Source: an uncultured Ruminiclostridium sp. (GTDB lineage Bacteria > Bacillota > Clostridia > Oscillospirales > Ruminococcaceae). From it: a stretch of 59,547 bases of DNA. Positions 8,076 to 16,227 of the stretch are shown here, one piece after another. Within the stretch, counting starts at the first letter, position 1, and each line of letters begins with the position of its first letter. The notes beneath the pieces were generated by a model. The model saw nothing but the letters and a program-made list of their open reading frames with translations, did not search any database and was not told where the DNA came from. The DNA is taken from the NCBI GenBank assembly GCA_949878745.1, contig CATLBH010000013.1, positions 1 through 59,547 of the forward strand, written 5' to 3'. The position numbers were made by a program, and so were the translations under genes.

Positions 8076-8152
8076 TATATAGATGGCCAAATATTAGTGC
8101 TTAGGGTTCAATCTTTAATCAAGTCTACACCCCGATTAAAGATTGGTATAAA
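8058..8152 (+). repeat. Two-hairpin repeat family 2 (copy D, left stem degenerate)
   Basis: Linker TATTAGTGCTTAGGGTTCAA followed by the hairpin AATCTTTAATC / GATTAAAGATT (perfect 11 bp) and the terminal GGTATAAAA. It sits at the junction between the start and the C-terminal part of an IS110 transposase gene, in place of the missing middle. Confidence 0.6.
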
Positions 8153-8489
8153 ACCCACAAAAATATCCCGTATCGGCTCCTTTTTGAAGCCGCTCCTTGT
8201 ACAGATTGCCAACGCTTTGATATATTCCAAAAAACACCCCGAATTTCGGGAACGATATCGCTGAATCAAAGCTCGACGCGGACACAAAAAGGCAATCATC
8301 GCTGGTTGCCGTATGCTCCTGACAGCTATCCGAAAGATACTCCCCAAACTTGAGCAATACTCCGCTAAAGGATATCTCGCCGACAAGCTGACCGAACATT
8401 CCGTCGTTATATCCAAATCCGAGAGCCTTGCTCTCCTAAGGAAACACGGTCATATCTTCAAAGACGAAATCGTTAATGAAATTGGTTAG
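8073..8489 (+). pseudogene. IS110-family transposase, internally deleted and interrupted
   Basis: The C-terminal half of an IS116/IS110/IS902 (transposase_20) recombinase is readable from ~8140: KISRIGSFLKPLLVQIANAL, SKKHPEFRERYR, then an in-frame TGA (8262-8264), then IKARRGHKKAIIAGCRMLLT and a tail to TAG at 8487-8489. The RuvC-like DEDD N-terminal domain is missing; only a start-like ATG after GGAGG at 8073 remains, joined to the rest through repeat copy D. The gene is dead. Confidence 0.8.
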
Positions 8490-8517
8490 TTGACCTTTCA
8501 ATTACTTTTTTCTCCGC

Positions 8518-8552
8518 TTAAGGGGGTGTTTCTGTGCGCCCTTTTTTCAAGT
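8518..8552 (+). terminator. Hairpin with T-run after the IS110 remnant
   Basis: AAGGG...CCCTT with an interrupted GC-rich stem followed by TTTTTT; it is likely the terminator at the right end of the IS110 remnant. The exact right end of the element is not resolved. Confidence 0.45.
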
Positions 8553-8671
8553 TGGCTTATATTTTGTATTTTCAAGATGCTCTCCCAAATCAAAACATTT
8601 TGTATTATAATCAGTATAACACAATCCTCGGACACTGTCAATTATTTTAGAACGTATTTTCTTTACCGTCC

Positions 8672-8700
8672 TTGACATAAGCAAAATTATATGTTAAAAT
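8672..8700 (+). promoter_or_regulatory. Sigma-A promoter of the HD-GYP gene
   Basis: TTGACA (8672-8677), 17-nt spacer, TAAAAT (8695-8700). The ~110-nt leader that follows contains family-2 copy G and small GC hairpins just before the GGTGGGAT ribosome site. Confidence 0.7.
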
Positions 8701-8716
8701 TTATAAGATGAATAAT

Positions 8717-8774
8717 AGCGAATCCTTTTAAAACTGCGGATATTACGTCAGTTTAAAAAGAATCGGTATAAAAA
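8717..8774 (+). repeat. Two-hairpin repeat family 2 (half copy G)
   Basis: AATCCTTTTAAAACTG pairs imperfectly with CAGTTTAAAAAGAATC, ending CGGTATAAAA as in the other copies; the second stem of copy B (46012-46111) has nearly the same sequence. It lies in the transcribed leader of the HD-GYP gene. Confidence 0.5.
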
Positions 8775-8817
8775 CACGCGGTTAAGGCCGAGCCTCAAGA
8801 AATGGCGGTGGGATAAA

Positions 8818-10242
8818 ATGCTGAAGAAACACAACCGAATTCTGACGATTATAAACATAATCCTGCCCGTTTTGATGGCAGCGGGGGGCGCGGTTCTTTT
8901 TCTGCAAAATTACCTTTATACCGATACGGAAAGAGTACACAGATTTTCCGACACATCGGCCGGGGAATCAAAATTCGTCTTTGACGACATAACCGTGGAA
9001 ATAACCAAAAGAGGAGGGGATTCCGGCTCCTGGCTGAGTGATGAAATGGCCGACGAAAACGGGAACGTTTTATATACAAACGCCGTGGGCACAATATACG
9101 AAATGATAGTTACAAACAATTCTCCCGATACCGTGATCGAATGGACAGCTTCCTTGTACATTCCGGAGTTTATGTACTTAAACAACACCTGGAACGGTGA
9201 TTTCGAGATACACCAGAATGTGAAAAACGGAACCGAAAAGGTTCAGACGCTTGATCTCGCCAATTATTCAAGATATGATATCACACTTGACTGCTCCATT
9301 TGCTCGGTGGGGCCTTTGCTCCCGCTGAACGAGGGGGATTATTTTGTGTATTATCCCGAAGCCGATCTTTACGAGGTGCCGATTCCCCCGAAACGGGAAG
9401 CGGCCGAAAAAGAGAACGGTATAACGGTTGGATTTATTCTCTACCTTCCCGAAAAAGAGATGAATTATACCGCCGACTTTTCCGACGGAGAGATACGTTA
9501 CCGCTTACAGGCCGATGTTTTTAAGAATCCGCTCTTTTGGGTTTTGGGGGCAATCACCGTCGTTTGGATCAGCTGTTTTCTTGCCCTTATAATAGTTAAG
9601 GCGAATCTCAGACGGCTTATAGAACAGCAGAAGAGAGACGAAAAAACGATAGAACAGACCATGCAGACTATCGTCAATTTTATCGAGGCTAAGGATCCCA
9701 GCACAATGGGACATTCCCTCCGCGTGGCGAGATACTCCAGAATGATCGCCGAAAAAATGAACTTTTCCGAATACGACTGCAAACGCATTTATTATATCGC
9801 GCTTATGCACGACTGCGGCAAAATATACATTCCCGACGAAATACTCGGTAAGCCGGGAAAACTTACGGAAGAAGAATTTGAAATAATGAAAAAACACACC
9901 GTCTACGGCGGAGAGATACTTCGTGATTTTACCTCCATAGAGGGTATAGCTATGGGAGCGCTGAGTCATCACGAGCGATATGACGGAAAGGGTTATCCCC
10001 ACGGTCTGGCGGGGGAGGATATTCCTCTTATAGCGCGCATTATTTGCGTATCCGATTCCTTTGACGCCATGAACAGCCGCCGCTGTTACAGATGCAGCCT
10101 TCCCACGGAGGTTATATTCAACGAATTGCTAAGCAATAAAGGAACGCAATTCGATCCCAATGTTATCGACTGTCTTTTGTCCATTATAGAAGAGGGAGCG
10201 ATCACGGTATCGGGAAACGAAGGCGGAAACGGTTCCGTTTGA
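8818..10242 (+). CDS. Membrane HD-GYP c-di-GMP phosphodiesterase with CBM2-like sensor
   Basis: Predicted to hydrolyse cyclic di-GMP in the cytoplasm in response to an outside signal. Residues 9-30 form a membrane helix; about 40-230 is an extracytoplasmic beta-rich domain; a second helix spans about 238-262; and the HD-GYP domain fills 280-460 with HDCGKI, the HHERYDGKGYP signature and a late D-x-F-D-A-M. The outside domain contains NNSPDTVIEWTASLYIPEF and NNTWNG, a pattern like cellulose-binding CBM2 domains, so a polysaccharide signal is possible (inference). It has its own promoter and ends at a bidirectional hairpin. The cognate cyclase could be the GGDEF protein at 28104-29303. Confidence 0.88.
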   Translation: MLKKHNRILTIINIILPVLMAAGGAVLFLQNYLYTDTERVHRFSDTSAGESKFVFDDITVEITKRGGDSGSWLSDEMADENGNVLYTNAVGTIYEMIVTNNSPDTVIEWTASLYIPEFMYLNNTWNGDFEIHQNVKNGTEKVQTLDLANYSRYDITLDCSICSVGPLLPLNEGDYFVYYPEADLYEVPIPPKREAAEKENGITVGFILYLPEKEMNYTADFSDGEIRYRLQADVFKNPLFWVLGAITVVWISCFLALIIVKANLRRLIEQQKRDEKTIEQTMQTIVNFIEAKDPSTMGHSLRVARYSRMIAEKMNFSEYDCKRIYYIALMHDCGKIYIPDEILGKPGKLTEEEFEIMKKHTVYGGEILRDFTSIEGIAMGALSHHERYDGKGYPHGLAGEDIPLIARIICVSDSFDAMNSRRCYRCSLPTEVIFNELLSNKGTQFDPNVIDCLLSIIEEGAITVSGNEGGNGSV

Positions 10243-10248
10243 TAAAAT

Positions 10249-10330
10249 TACACCCTAAGCACTATCTGCAAATAACATTACAACCCCCTTATATAGCCTA
10301 TCCCCATAGAACAGGTTATATAAGGGGATT
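10249..10330. repeat. Family-2 remnant (copy F) with bidirectional hairpin terminator
   Basis: TTACACCCTAAGCACTATCT matches the linker and right-stem start of copy C; it is followed by a strong hairpin CCCCTTATATA / TATATAAGGGG (10285-10327). It sits between the convergent HD-GYP and aldolase genes and probably ends both transcripts. Confidence 0.6.
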
Positions 10331-10338
10331 GTCCGTAA

Positions 10339-11316
10339 TTAAAAGTTTTCCAACAGGGATTTATAAAACTCGCAGTAATCGCTTCTCCCCTCCGCCGTAA
10401 AAGTCATAGCCTCCCGAGGGTGCCTGTTAAGCTGTCCTGTAAAAAGGTACTGCAAATCATAGCCCCACACGATCCCCTGCTGCTTCAACGGAATCATATA
10501 CCTTTCAATAAACTCAAGCAGACTGTAAAGGCTGTACTTCGGGTTTTTCAGAAAGCCCAAAAGCAGCTCCATAGCGCAGTTTCCCGCTCCCCTTCCCATT
10601 CCCGAAGCGGTTGCGTCCACATAGGAAACGCCGTAGGACAATGTTTCAATGGTGTTGGCAAAGGCGAGATTCTGATTGTTGTGTCCGTGAAAGCCCACCT
10701 TCTTGCCGTTCTTTTCTGCGATTTCAAGGTATTCCTTCGCCAGCTCCGCCGCGTTTTCGGGATAAAGGGAGCCGTAGCTGTCCACAAGGTAAATGACGTC
10801 CACCGAGGAAGCGCAGATCATCTCCAAGGCTTCCTCCACCTGATTGGAGTTGCACTGGGATATCGCCATAATGTTGCAGGTTGTTTCGTATCCCAGATTA
10901 TGAAGATACTCTATCATCTCAACCGCCGCGGGGATCTGATGAATGTAACAGGCGACTCTCACCATATCCACAACGCTTTCGCATTTGGGCAGAAAGTCGG
11001 TTTTATAGTCGCAGCGCCCCACGTCCGCCATAACCGCTATCTTCATATCCGATACGTTTTCCCCGACTATTTTTCTAATATCTTCCTCATCGCAGAATTT
11101 CCACTTTCCGTAATCGGTTTTTTTAAAAAGATTTTTGCTTGCTTTATATCCGAATTCCATATAGTCCACGCCGCTTTTTACGTTGGATTTATACAGCTCG
11201 GTGACAAATTCGTCTGAAAATTCAAAGTTGTTGCAAAGTCCGCCGTCTCTTAAAGTTGCGTCAAGAACCTTTATATCGGCTCTCACGCTCATTAAATTAC
11301 CTTTTCTCGCTGCCAT
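10339..11316 (-). CDS. HMGL-like (DRE-TIM) aldolase/acyltransferase, substrate unknown
   Basis: A TIM-barrel lyase of the pyruvate carboxyltransferase/HMG-CoA lyase superfamily, the group containing 4-hydroxy-2-oxovalerate aldolase and isopropylmalate synthase. It shows the metal-binding start VLDATLRDGGLCNNFEF (D and R of the DRE motif), YLVDSYGSLYPE in the middle, the GFHGHNNQNLAFAN His-x-His site, and DATASGMGRGAGNCAMELLL. At 325 aa it lacks a regulatory domain. A GGAG site precedes the ATG at 11316; a second ATG at 11292 (MSVRADIKVLDATLRDGG) also has a possible site. The substrate cannot be read from sequence, and no partner dehydrogenase is adjacent. Confidence 0.8.
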   Translation of the reverse strand: MAARKGNLMSVRADIKVLDATLRDGGLCNNFEFSDEFVTELYKSNVKSGVDYMEFGYKASKNLFKKTDYGKWKFCDEEDIRKIVGENVSDMKIAVMADVGRCDYKTDFLPKCESVVDMVRVACYIHQIPAAVEMIEYLHNLGYETTCNIMAISQCNSNQVEEALEMICASSVDVIYLVDSYGSLYPENAAELAKEYLEIAEKNGKKVGFHGHNNQNLAFANTIETLSYGVSYVDATASGMGRGAGNCAMELLLGFLKNPKYSLYSLLEFIERYMIPLKQQGIVWGYDLQYLFTGQLNRHPREAMTFTAEGRSDYCEFYKSLLENF

Positions 11317-11468
11317 TTCTGTTATCTCCTGTATTTTGTTCTTTCCTGTTCTTTTTCTTTTTTGCTTTAGCGATTTAAAGCAGATTAGTGACTTTTTATA
11401 TTATAACACGGGAGATGGGTTTTGTCAACCGATTTTATAAGAAAAATTTTACACGAAAAAAGTGTGGC

Positions 11469-11861
11469 TCAATTATTTGTCGTATTTGCCGCGTCTCGAA
11501 TTTGGACGCCTATTTTTTTATCCGCCCGCCACTTGGGCGCTTCGCCGTCGTCGCCCCAATATTCGTCGACGGACGTAATCTTATCGCCTTCGGTTCTTAT
11601 AAACGAAACAACGTGAAAGGAAAGACTTCCGTCGGAAGAGTATACGTTAACGGCGGAAATAAAAAGGTTTTCCAGCTTCTCCGCCCGCTCGATTTTTCCC
11701 TCCCATTTCCCCGGATATTCGCAATTGACCCCGATAAATTCTTCGGCGGTAAAATGTTCGTTAGTATTGTGCCAATTTACGTAAGCGTCTTTATGAAAAA
11801 ATTTTTTCATTGCCTGCGCGTCCTGTTTCAACACCGCTTCCCAATAGGCTTTTAAGTCCAT
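11469..11861 (-). CDS. SnoaL/NTF2-like protein
   Basis: A 130-aa protein of the cystatin-like alpha+beta cone fold: N-terminal helix MDLKAYWEAVLKQDAQAMKK, the short strand AYVNWHNTNEHFTAEEFIG, and a C-terminal sheet with VNVYSSDGSLSFHVVSFIRT and DKITSVDEYWGDDGEAP, as in small SnoaL-like/NTF2-family proteins often annotated as ketosteroid-isomerase-like. No clear catalytic pair can be named. It lies 24 bp after the NUDIX gene and is probably co-transcribed. Confidence 0.75.
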   Translation of the reverse strand: MDLKAYWEAVLKQDAQAMKKFFHKDAYVNWHNTNEHFTAEEFIGVNCEYPGKWEGKIERAEKLENLFISAVNVYSSDGSLSFHVVSFIRTEGDKITSVDEYWGDDGEAPKWRADKKIGVQIRDAANTTNN

Positions 11862-11885
11862 TTTTTCTTTTCCTTCTCAAAAATG

Positions 11886-12335
11886 TTATTTCATTACAAC
11901 CTTCCAATCGCCGCCCTCGACAATATATTGAAATTCGTTTAGGCTGTCGCTCAACATAACCTGAATAAGCTCATTAAAATCATCTACCAGATTCACACTC
12001 GACAGTTCGTCTTTTTTTATCCAATACATATCCCCTTCATCCGAAGAAATAAGTTTTCCCTCAAATTTATCCGCGACAAAAAGAAAAACAATATATCTTC
12101 CGTTTTCTATGGGAAACTGCTTCACTCCGCAAAGCCTGGGATTTAAAACTGTCAATCCCGTTTCTTCCTTCATTTCGCGCACTACCGCGTCCACAATCGA
12201 CTCTCCCGCTTCAATATGTCCGCCCGGCAGCGTATATCCTTTCCAATCTTTTTTCACTCTGTTTTGAAGCAAATATCTGTCGTCATTATGCAGTAAGCAT
12301 AATACTGTCAATTCGGTGTTTTCTGTTTTTGACAT
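11886..12335 (-). CDS. NUDIX hydrolase (MutT-like)
   Basis: Hydrolyses a nucleoside diphosphate linked to another moiety; 8-oxo-dGTP is the best-known substrate of similar proteins, but the true substrate is not evident. The Nudix box is complete: GHIEAGESIVDAVVREMKEE around residues 38-57 (G-x5-E-x7-REVxEExGx). 149 aa, single domain. It lies between the U32 peptidase and the NTF2-like gene on the same strand, with 11 bp to U32. Confidence 0.88.
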   Translation of the reverse strand: MSKTENTELTVLCLLHNDDRYLLQNRVKKDWKGYTLPGGHIEAGESIVDAVVREMKEETGLTVLNPRLCGVKQFPIENGRYIVFLFVADKFEGKLISSDEGDMYWIKKDELSSVNLVDDFNELIQVMLSDSLNEFQYIVEGGDWKVVMK

Positions 12336-12346
12336 AAATAATATCC

Positions 12347-13561
12347 TTATTTATTATTTTTTTCTGTAACCCGCCTTATAAACGCGCCTTTCGGATACTC
12401 CCTTTCGCACACGGCCGTCAGCTTTTCGGTAGCCCTGTTGGCCGTTTTTATCTCCTCGTTATCCGAATTGTACATTGCGGAGGGTCTAAACTTAACCGGT
12501 GCGCTCCCCGGCATCAATACCTCCAGATCGTCGTCAAGGGTAAAATAATTTCTTTGGGTTAGGAGCAATTTTCCGTTCTCGTACCCGTCGATTACCCCCA
12601 CAAAATCACAGCTTCTCAGATATCCGCTGTTTTCGTATATCTGCGAAGCGTCGTATTTTCCGAAATAAAAGCCGGTGCAGTAATCACGGTGACTGACGGT
12701 GAAAACCTCTTCCCTTACCCATTCGGGAAGCGGCTTTTTCTCTTTCGCGCAATTTAAAGCCTCCCGATAGGCGTTGGTCACGGTGGCCACATAATAGGCG
12801 GATTTTGCCCTGCCCTCTATTTTAAAGCTGCTCACCCCCGCGTCGATAAGCTTGTCCAAATGCTCTATCATACACATATCTCTGGCGTTAAGTATATATG
12901 TCCCGCCGTCGTTCTCAAACACGGGGAAAAACTGATTCGGCCGTTTTTCCTCCATTAAAGCGTATTTCCAACGGCAGGGCTGGGCGCACTCTCCCCTGTT
13001 GGCGTTCCTTCCCGTCATATAAGCGGACAAAAGACAGCGCCCCGAGAAGGAAACGCACATCGCCCCGTGAACGAAGGCTTCTATTTCCATATCCGGAGGT
13101 ATCTTGTCCCGTATCGCCTTAATCTCTTCGAGCCCGATTTCCCGCGAGAGAACCACCCTTTTTGCTCCCATTTTATAAAGCTCCGAAGCGGCGGCATAGT
13201 TTACAATGCCGAACTGGGTCGACATATGTATTTCAAGGGAGGGGGCGTATTTTTTCGTCAGGGACAGTATCCCCAGATCACAGATTATCGCCGCGTCCGC
13301 TCCCGCCGCCTCCGCGTTTTTTATAAATTCGGGAAAAGCGTCGATTTCGGCGTTGTCGGGGAGGGTGTTTACCGTGAGATACACCCTTGCTCCCGCCTTA
13401 TGGGCAAGCTCCGAAGCCCTTTTCATAAGATCAAAGTCAAAATTCTTTGAAGCGGCTCTCATTCCGTAGCCCTTCCCCCCCAGATAAACCGCGTCGCAGC
13501 CGAATCTCACCGCCGCCTCAAGACATTCGAAATCACCCGCGGGTGAAAGCAATTCAAGCAT
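12347..13561 (-). CDS. U32 family peptidase / tRNA hydroxylation protein (TrhP-like)
   Basis: Members of this family (TrhP/YegQ, RlhA) support hydroxylation of tRNA uridine or 23S rRNA cytidine, or act as collagenase-type proteases. It begins with the diagnostic MLELLSPAGDFECLEAAVRFG, then VYLGGKGYGMRA, and has the U32 signature FVHGAMCVSFSGRCLLS followed by NANRGECAQPCRWKY, whose Cys residues may bind an Fe-S cluster. 404 aa, close to the TrhP type. It lies 52 bp downstream of mltG, as is common in Firmicutes. Family secure, precise reaction not. Confidence 0.88.
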   Translation of the reverse strand: MLELLSPAGDFECLEAAVRFGCDAVYLGGKGYGMRAASKNFDFDLMKRASELAHKAGARVYLTVNTLPDNAEIDAFPEFIKNAEAAGADAAIICDLGILSLTKKYAPSLEIHMSTQFGIVNYAAASELYKMGAKRVVLSREIGLEEIKAIRDKIPPDMEIEAFVHGAMCVSFSGRCLLSAYMTGRNANRGECAQPCRWKYALMEEKRPNQFFPVFENDGGTYILNARDMCMIEHLDKLIDAGVSSFKIEGRAKSAYYVATVTNAYREALNCAKEKKPLPEWVREEVFTVSHRDYCTGFYFGKYDASQIYENSGYLRSCDFVGVIDGYENGKLLLTQRNYFTLDDDLEVLMPGSAPVKFRPSAMYNSDNEEIKTANRATEKLTAVCEREYPKGAFIRRVTEKNNK

Positions 13562-13613
13562 ATAGCCACCCTTTCAATTTTTTAGCCTTCGCCGTAAGCC
13601 CTCTTGAAGCAAA

Positions 13614-15077
13614 TCAGGCAAGCCCGGCCAGCACAAGATTTTCCTCGTGCTCCTCAAGAGTTCTGGCGTAAAAGGTCTCTCCCGTTTCCTCGTTGGCGCA
13701 GAAGTAATAGTAATCGGTGGATTCCGCGTCAAGCACCGCGCCGATAGCGTCCATTCCCGGGTTGCAGATAGGCCCCGCGGGAACCCCGTCGCACTCGTAG
13801 GTGTCGTAAGCGTTGGAAATTGTCGCCAAAGAGGTGACAAGACCGTAATCCTTATAATAAGGCTCGATAAAATCCTGAACGTAAAATACCGTAACGTCCG
13901 ACTGGAGCTTTGAAAAGTCCCCTCCCACCTTAAGGCGGTTGAGAAATACGGAGGCCACCTTTCTCATATCCTCCACATTGCTTACCTCCGACTGTACCAT
14001 TGAGGCGAGGGTTATAAGCTCGTCGAGAGTGAGCCCCATGGCGTTCATCTGCTTATACATCGTCTTGGTTATTTTCGAGTTGAAGTTGGAATATATCTTG
14101 CTTGCCGCTTCCTCCGCCTGTTTGGAGGTATCCACCTCCCCTTCGGGATCCGCTTTCAGCTCGCGGCATTCGTAAAATTCGTACTTATCCGGGAAAAGAT
14201 AGCCCTCAAGCTGATTGAATTTCAAGGAGCTGGGCGTAACTCTCCGCTCAAAATCATACTTGTCCATCTTCTCGCGGTAGAATTTTTCAAAATCCTCCGC
14301 CCGACAAACAAAATTGTCCTCAAGAAGACGACCTATTTCTATTGCCGTCATACCCTCGATAATGGTAACCTCAACCGTGGACTTTCCGACTCCCGAAGGC
14401 AAAAGAGTGTCTATTATGGTGCTGTAATTCATAGACGAGGATAAAACAAATTCTCCCCCCTCAAAGCTGTCTCCGCTGTGTCTCCACCCCTTGTCCTTGC
14501 TCTTATAATTAAAATAAAGCTTGAAAAATTCGGGCTCCTGTACGATCCCGCTTTCCTTAAGGGCGCGAGCCACCTGTTCCACCGTGGGATTTTCGGGAAT
14601 CTCCACCGATACCTCAAACTCGCTGTTCTCCATTCCACCGAAATCGGTTATTATGTCGTACAGCTTAGTGCCCAGCTTTACGCCGAAAAAGATCACCGCC
14701 GCCGAAACGGCTACCCCCAAGAAAATACGAATAACCGTTTTTCTGGTCTCTCTCTGCTTTTTAAGCTGCTTCTGAGCTTCGCGGGCGCGCCTTAAAGCCT
14801 TATCGGATATGGGCTTCTCGGTTTCTTCGTCAAACTCAATATCGTGAAGCTCCTCCTCGTCCATTTTCTCCGATTCGTCTGTATGTCCGGCGTTAAGGCT
14901 GTCGGAAACGGCGTTTTGCCCGTTTTTTCCCGAGCCGAAAAGCTCCTCGCGAAAAACGCTGGTTTTATCCATATCGGAGGGCGCGTCGTTATGTTCCTCT
15001 TTTTGCCTGCGTTCCTTATTTCGCGAGAGTATTTCGGATAATTCGTCCTTTTCCCGTCTTTCGTCGTTGTTGTCCAT
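13614..15077 (-). CDS. mltG: Endolytic murein transglycosylase MltG
   Basis: Membrane-anchored lytic transglycosylase that cleaves nascent glycan strands and sets their length. The first ~130 residues are a charged cytoplasmic region; one membrane helix follows (TVIRIFLGVAVSAAVIFFGV), then a LysM-like part and the YceG catalytic domain with LITLASMVQSEVSN (Glu of SE as the catalytic candidate), a KVASVFLNRL motif and the PAGPICNPG loop. 487 aa, long for the family because of the acidic cytoplasmic tail. It precedes the U32 gene and follows 5-formyl-THF cyclo-ligase. Confidence 0.94.
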   Translation of the reverse strand: MDNNDERREKDELSEILSRNKERRQKEEHNDAPSDMDKTSVFREELFGSGKNGQNAVSDSLNAGHTDESEKMDEEELHDIEFDEETEKPISDKALRRAREAQKQLKKQRETRKTVIRIFLGVAVSAAVIFFGVKLGTKLYDIITDFGGMENSEFEVSVEIPENPTVEQVARALKESGIVQEPEFFKLYFNYKSKDKGWRHSGDSFEGGEFVLSSSMNYSTIIDTLLPSGVGKSTVEVTIIEGMTAIEIGRLLEDNFVCRAEDFEKFYREKMDKYDFERRVTPSSLKFNQLEGYLFPDKYEFYECRELKADPEGEVDTSKQAEEAASKIYSNFNSKITKTMYKQMNAMGLTLDELITLASMVQSEVSNVEDMRKVASVFLNRLKVGGDFSKLQSDVTVFYVQDFIEPYYKDYGLVTSLATISNAYDTYECDGVPAGPICNPGMDAIGAVLDAESTDYYYFCANEETGETFYARTLEEHEENLVLAGLA

Positions 15078-15119
15078 TTCAGATCATTCCCTTCTCTTGA
15101 AGAAGCGCTGAACCGGGAG

Positions 15120-15680
15120 TTAATAAGGTAATGCTCTTATAACGCCCTTCTCGGTCACTATTATGTCTACGGCTTTGTCGCGCTCGTCGGGAACGAAATC
15201 CCTTATGTTTTCCTCGAAGCAAAGCCCGATTTTCACACATTCGTTTTTTTCAAAAAACCTGTCGTAATAACCTTTGCCGTACCCTATCCTGTATCCTCGG
15301 CGGTTAAAGCAAAGGGCGGGAGTAATACATATGGTGTACGGTCCGATTTCCGCGTCCTTACAGTATTCCTTCGGTTCGTATACGGAAAAAGCACCTTTTT
15401 CCAGATCCTTTTCCCCCGTAATGTATTTAAACGCCATTTCATTGCCCCGACACAAGGGCGCCGCCACCTTTTTCCCCGACAAAAGAGCGTAAGAGACTAT
15501 CCCGTCGGTGTATATTTCCTCTTTTTTATTTATATAGCAAAATACGCTTTCGGCTCTCTTAAACTCCTCCGTTGAAAAAAGCCTTTCCGCCGTCTTAAGT
15601 GACAACTCCCCTCTTTTTTCTTCGGAAACAAGCTTTCTCGCCTCCAAAAGCTCTTGCCGCAGAAGGCTTTTTATCTGCAT
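15120..15680 (-). CDS. 5-formyltetrahydrofolate cyclo-ligase
   Basis: Converts 5-formyl-THF to 5,10-methenyl-THF with ATP. N-terminal substrate/ATP region KSLLRQELLEARK, central YINKKEEIYTDGIV, and the C-terminal signature RRGYRIGYGKGYYDRFF (about 130-146). 186 aa. Its start overlaps the end of the DJ-1 gene by 10 bp, so the two are probably translationally coupled. Confidence 0.93.
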   Translation of the reverse strand: MQIKSLLRQELLEARKLVSEEKRGELSLKTAERLFSTEEFKRAESVFCYINKKEEIYTDGIVSYALLSGKKVAAPLCRGNEMAFKYITGEKDLEKGAFSVYEPKEYCKDAEIGPYTICITPALCFNRRGYRIGYGKGYYDRFFEKNECVKIGLCFEENIRDFVPDERDKAVDIIVTEKGVIRALPY

Positions 15681-16213
15681 TGCAAAGAAGCCTTTATCCT
15701 GTCGGCGGTCTCCTTGCCCTTAAGGCATTCCAGAAGCTTAAACCCGAACTCCTGAGCCACTCCCGCGCCCTTGGCGGTAATAACGCGGCCGTCCCTGCAC
15801 ACGAAATCATCGGACACCTTGGCACAGTCAAGCTGTTCCTCGAAGCCCGGGAAGCAAACGGCCTCTTTTCCTTTCAGTATCCCCATATGCCCCAGAATAG
15901 AGGGGGCGGCGCAAATGGCGGAAACGTACTTATCGCCGTTAAAGCAGAATTCCACGGCTTTCCTAACATTGGCGTTCTTTTCAAGATTAAGCGTTCCGGG
16001 CATACCTCCGGGGAGTATCACCATTTCAAGCTTATCGTCGAGAGTTATCTCGCCGTCGGTGAGGTCGGCGCACACGCTGATGCCGTGAGAGCCCGTAATG
16101 ATCTCTTCTCCCACTCCCACAACGGTCACCTCACAGTCTCCCCTGCGGAGGATATCGATGGGGCAGAACGCCTCCATTTCTTCAAATCCGTCTGCCAAAA
16201 AACAATATACCAT
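15671..16213 (-). CDS. DJ-1/PfpI family protein
   Basis: Class-I glutamine-amidotransferase-like fold of the DJ-1/YajL type, with roles in protein or metabolite deglycation and chaperoning. Residues: N-terminal FLADGFEEMEAF (conserved Glu of the nucleophile triad), GGMPGTLNL at about 69, and the nucleophile elbow AICAAPSILGHMG near residue 99 with the reactive Cys; VDG-type C-terminus ECLKGKETADRIK. 180 aa, standard. In a tight operon with the cyclo-ligase downstream and the DUF2156 gene upstream. Confidence 0.9.
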   Translation of the reverse strand: MVYCFLADGFEEMEAFCPIDILRRGDCEVTVVGVGEEIITGSHGISVCADLTDGEITLDDKLEMVILPGGMPGTLNLEKNANVRKAVEFCFNGDKYVSAICAAPSILGHMGILKGKEAVCFPGFEEQLDCAKVSDDFVCRDGRVITAKGAGVAQEFGFKLLECLKGKETADRIKASLQCR

Positions 16214-16227
16214 AACGATTCCTTTCT

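Noticed and set aside
7918-8085. 55-codon ORF upstream of the IS110 remnant
   Set aside because: Ribosome site is too close to the ATG, no family is recognisable, and the region fits a non-coding IS end better.
8262-8264. TGA read as an amino acid in the IS110 transposase
   Set aside because: All intact genes here use TGA as stop or avoid it, and the transposase also lacks its N-terminal half; simple decay explains it.
8700-8817. Cyclic-di-GMP riboswitch in the HD-GYP leader
   Set aside because: The leader has a family-2 half repeat and small GC hairpins, but not the conserved GEMM-I or GEMM-II core bases.
10420-11217. 265-codon open frame antisense to the HMGL-like aldolase
   Set aside because: Shadow of a gene with intact metal-binding motifs; no start signal.
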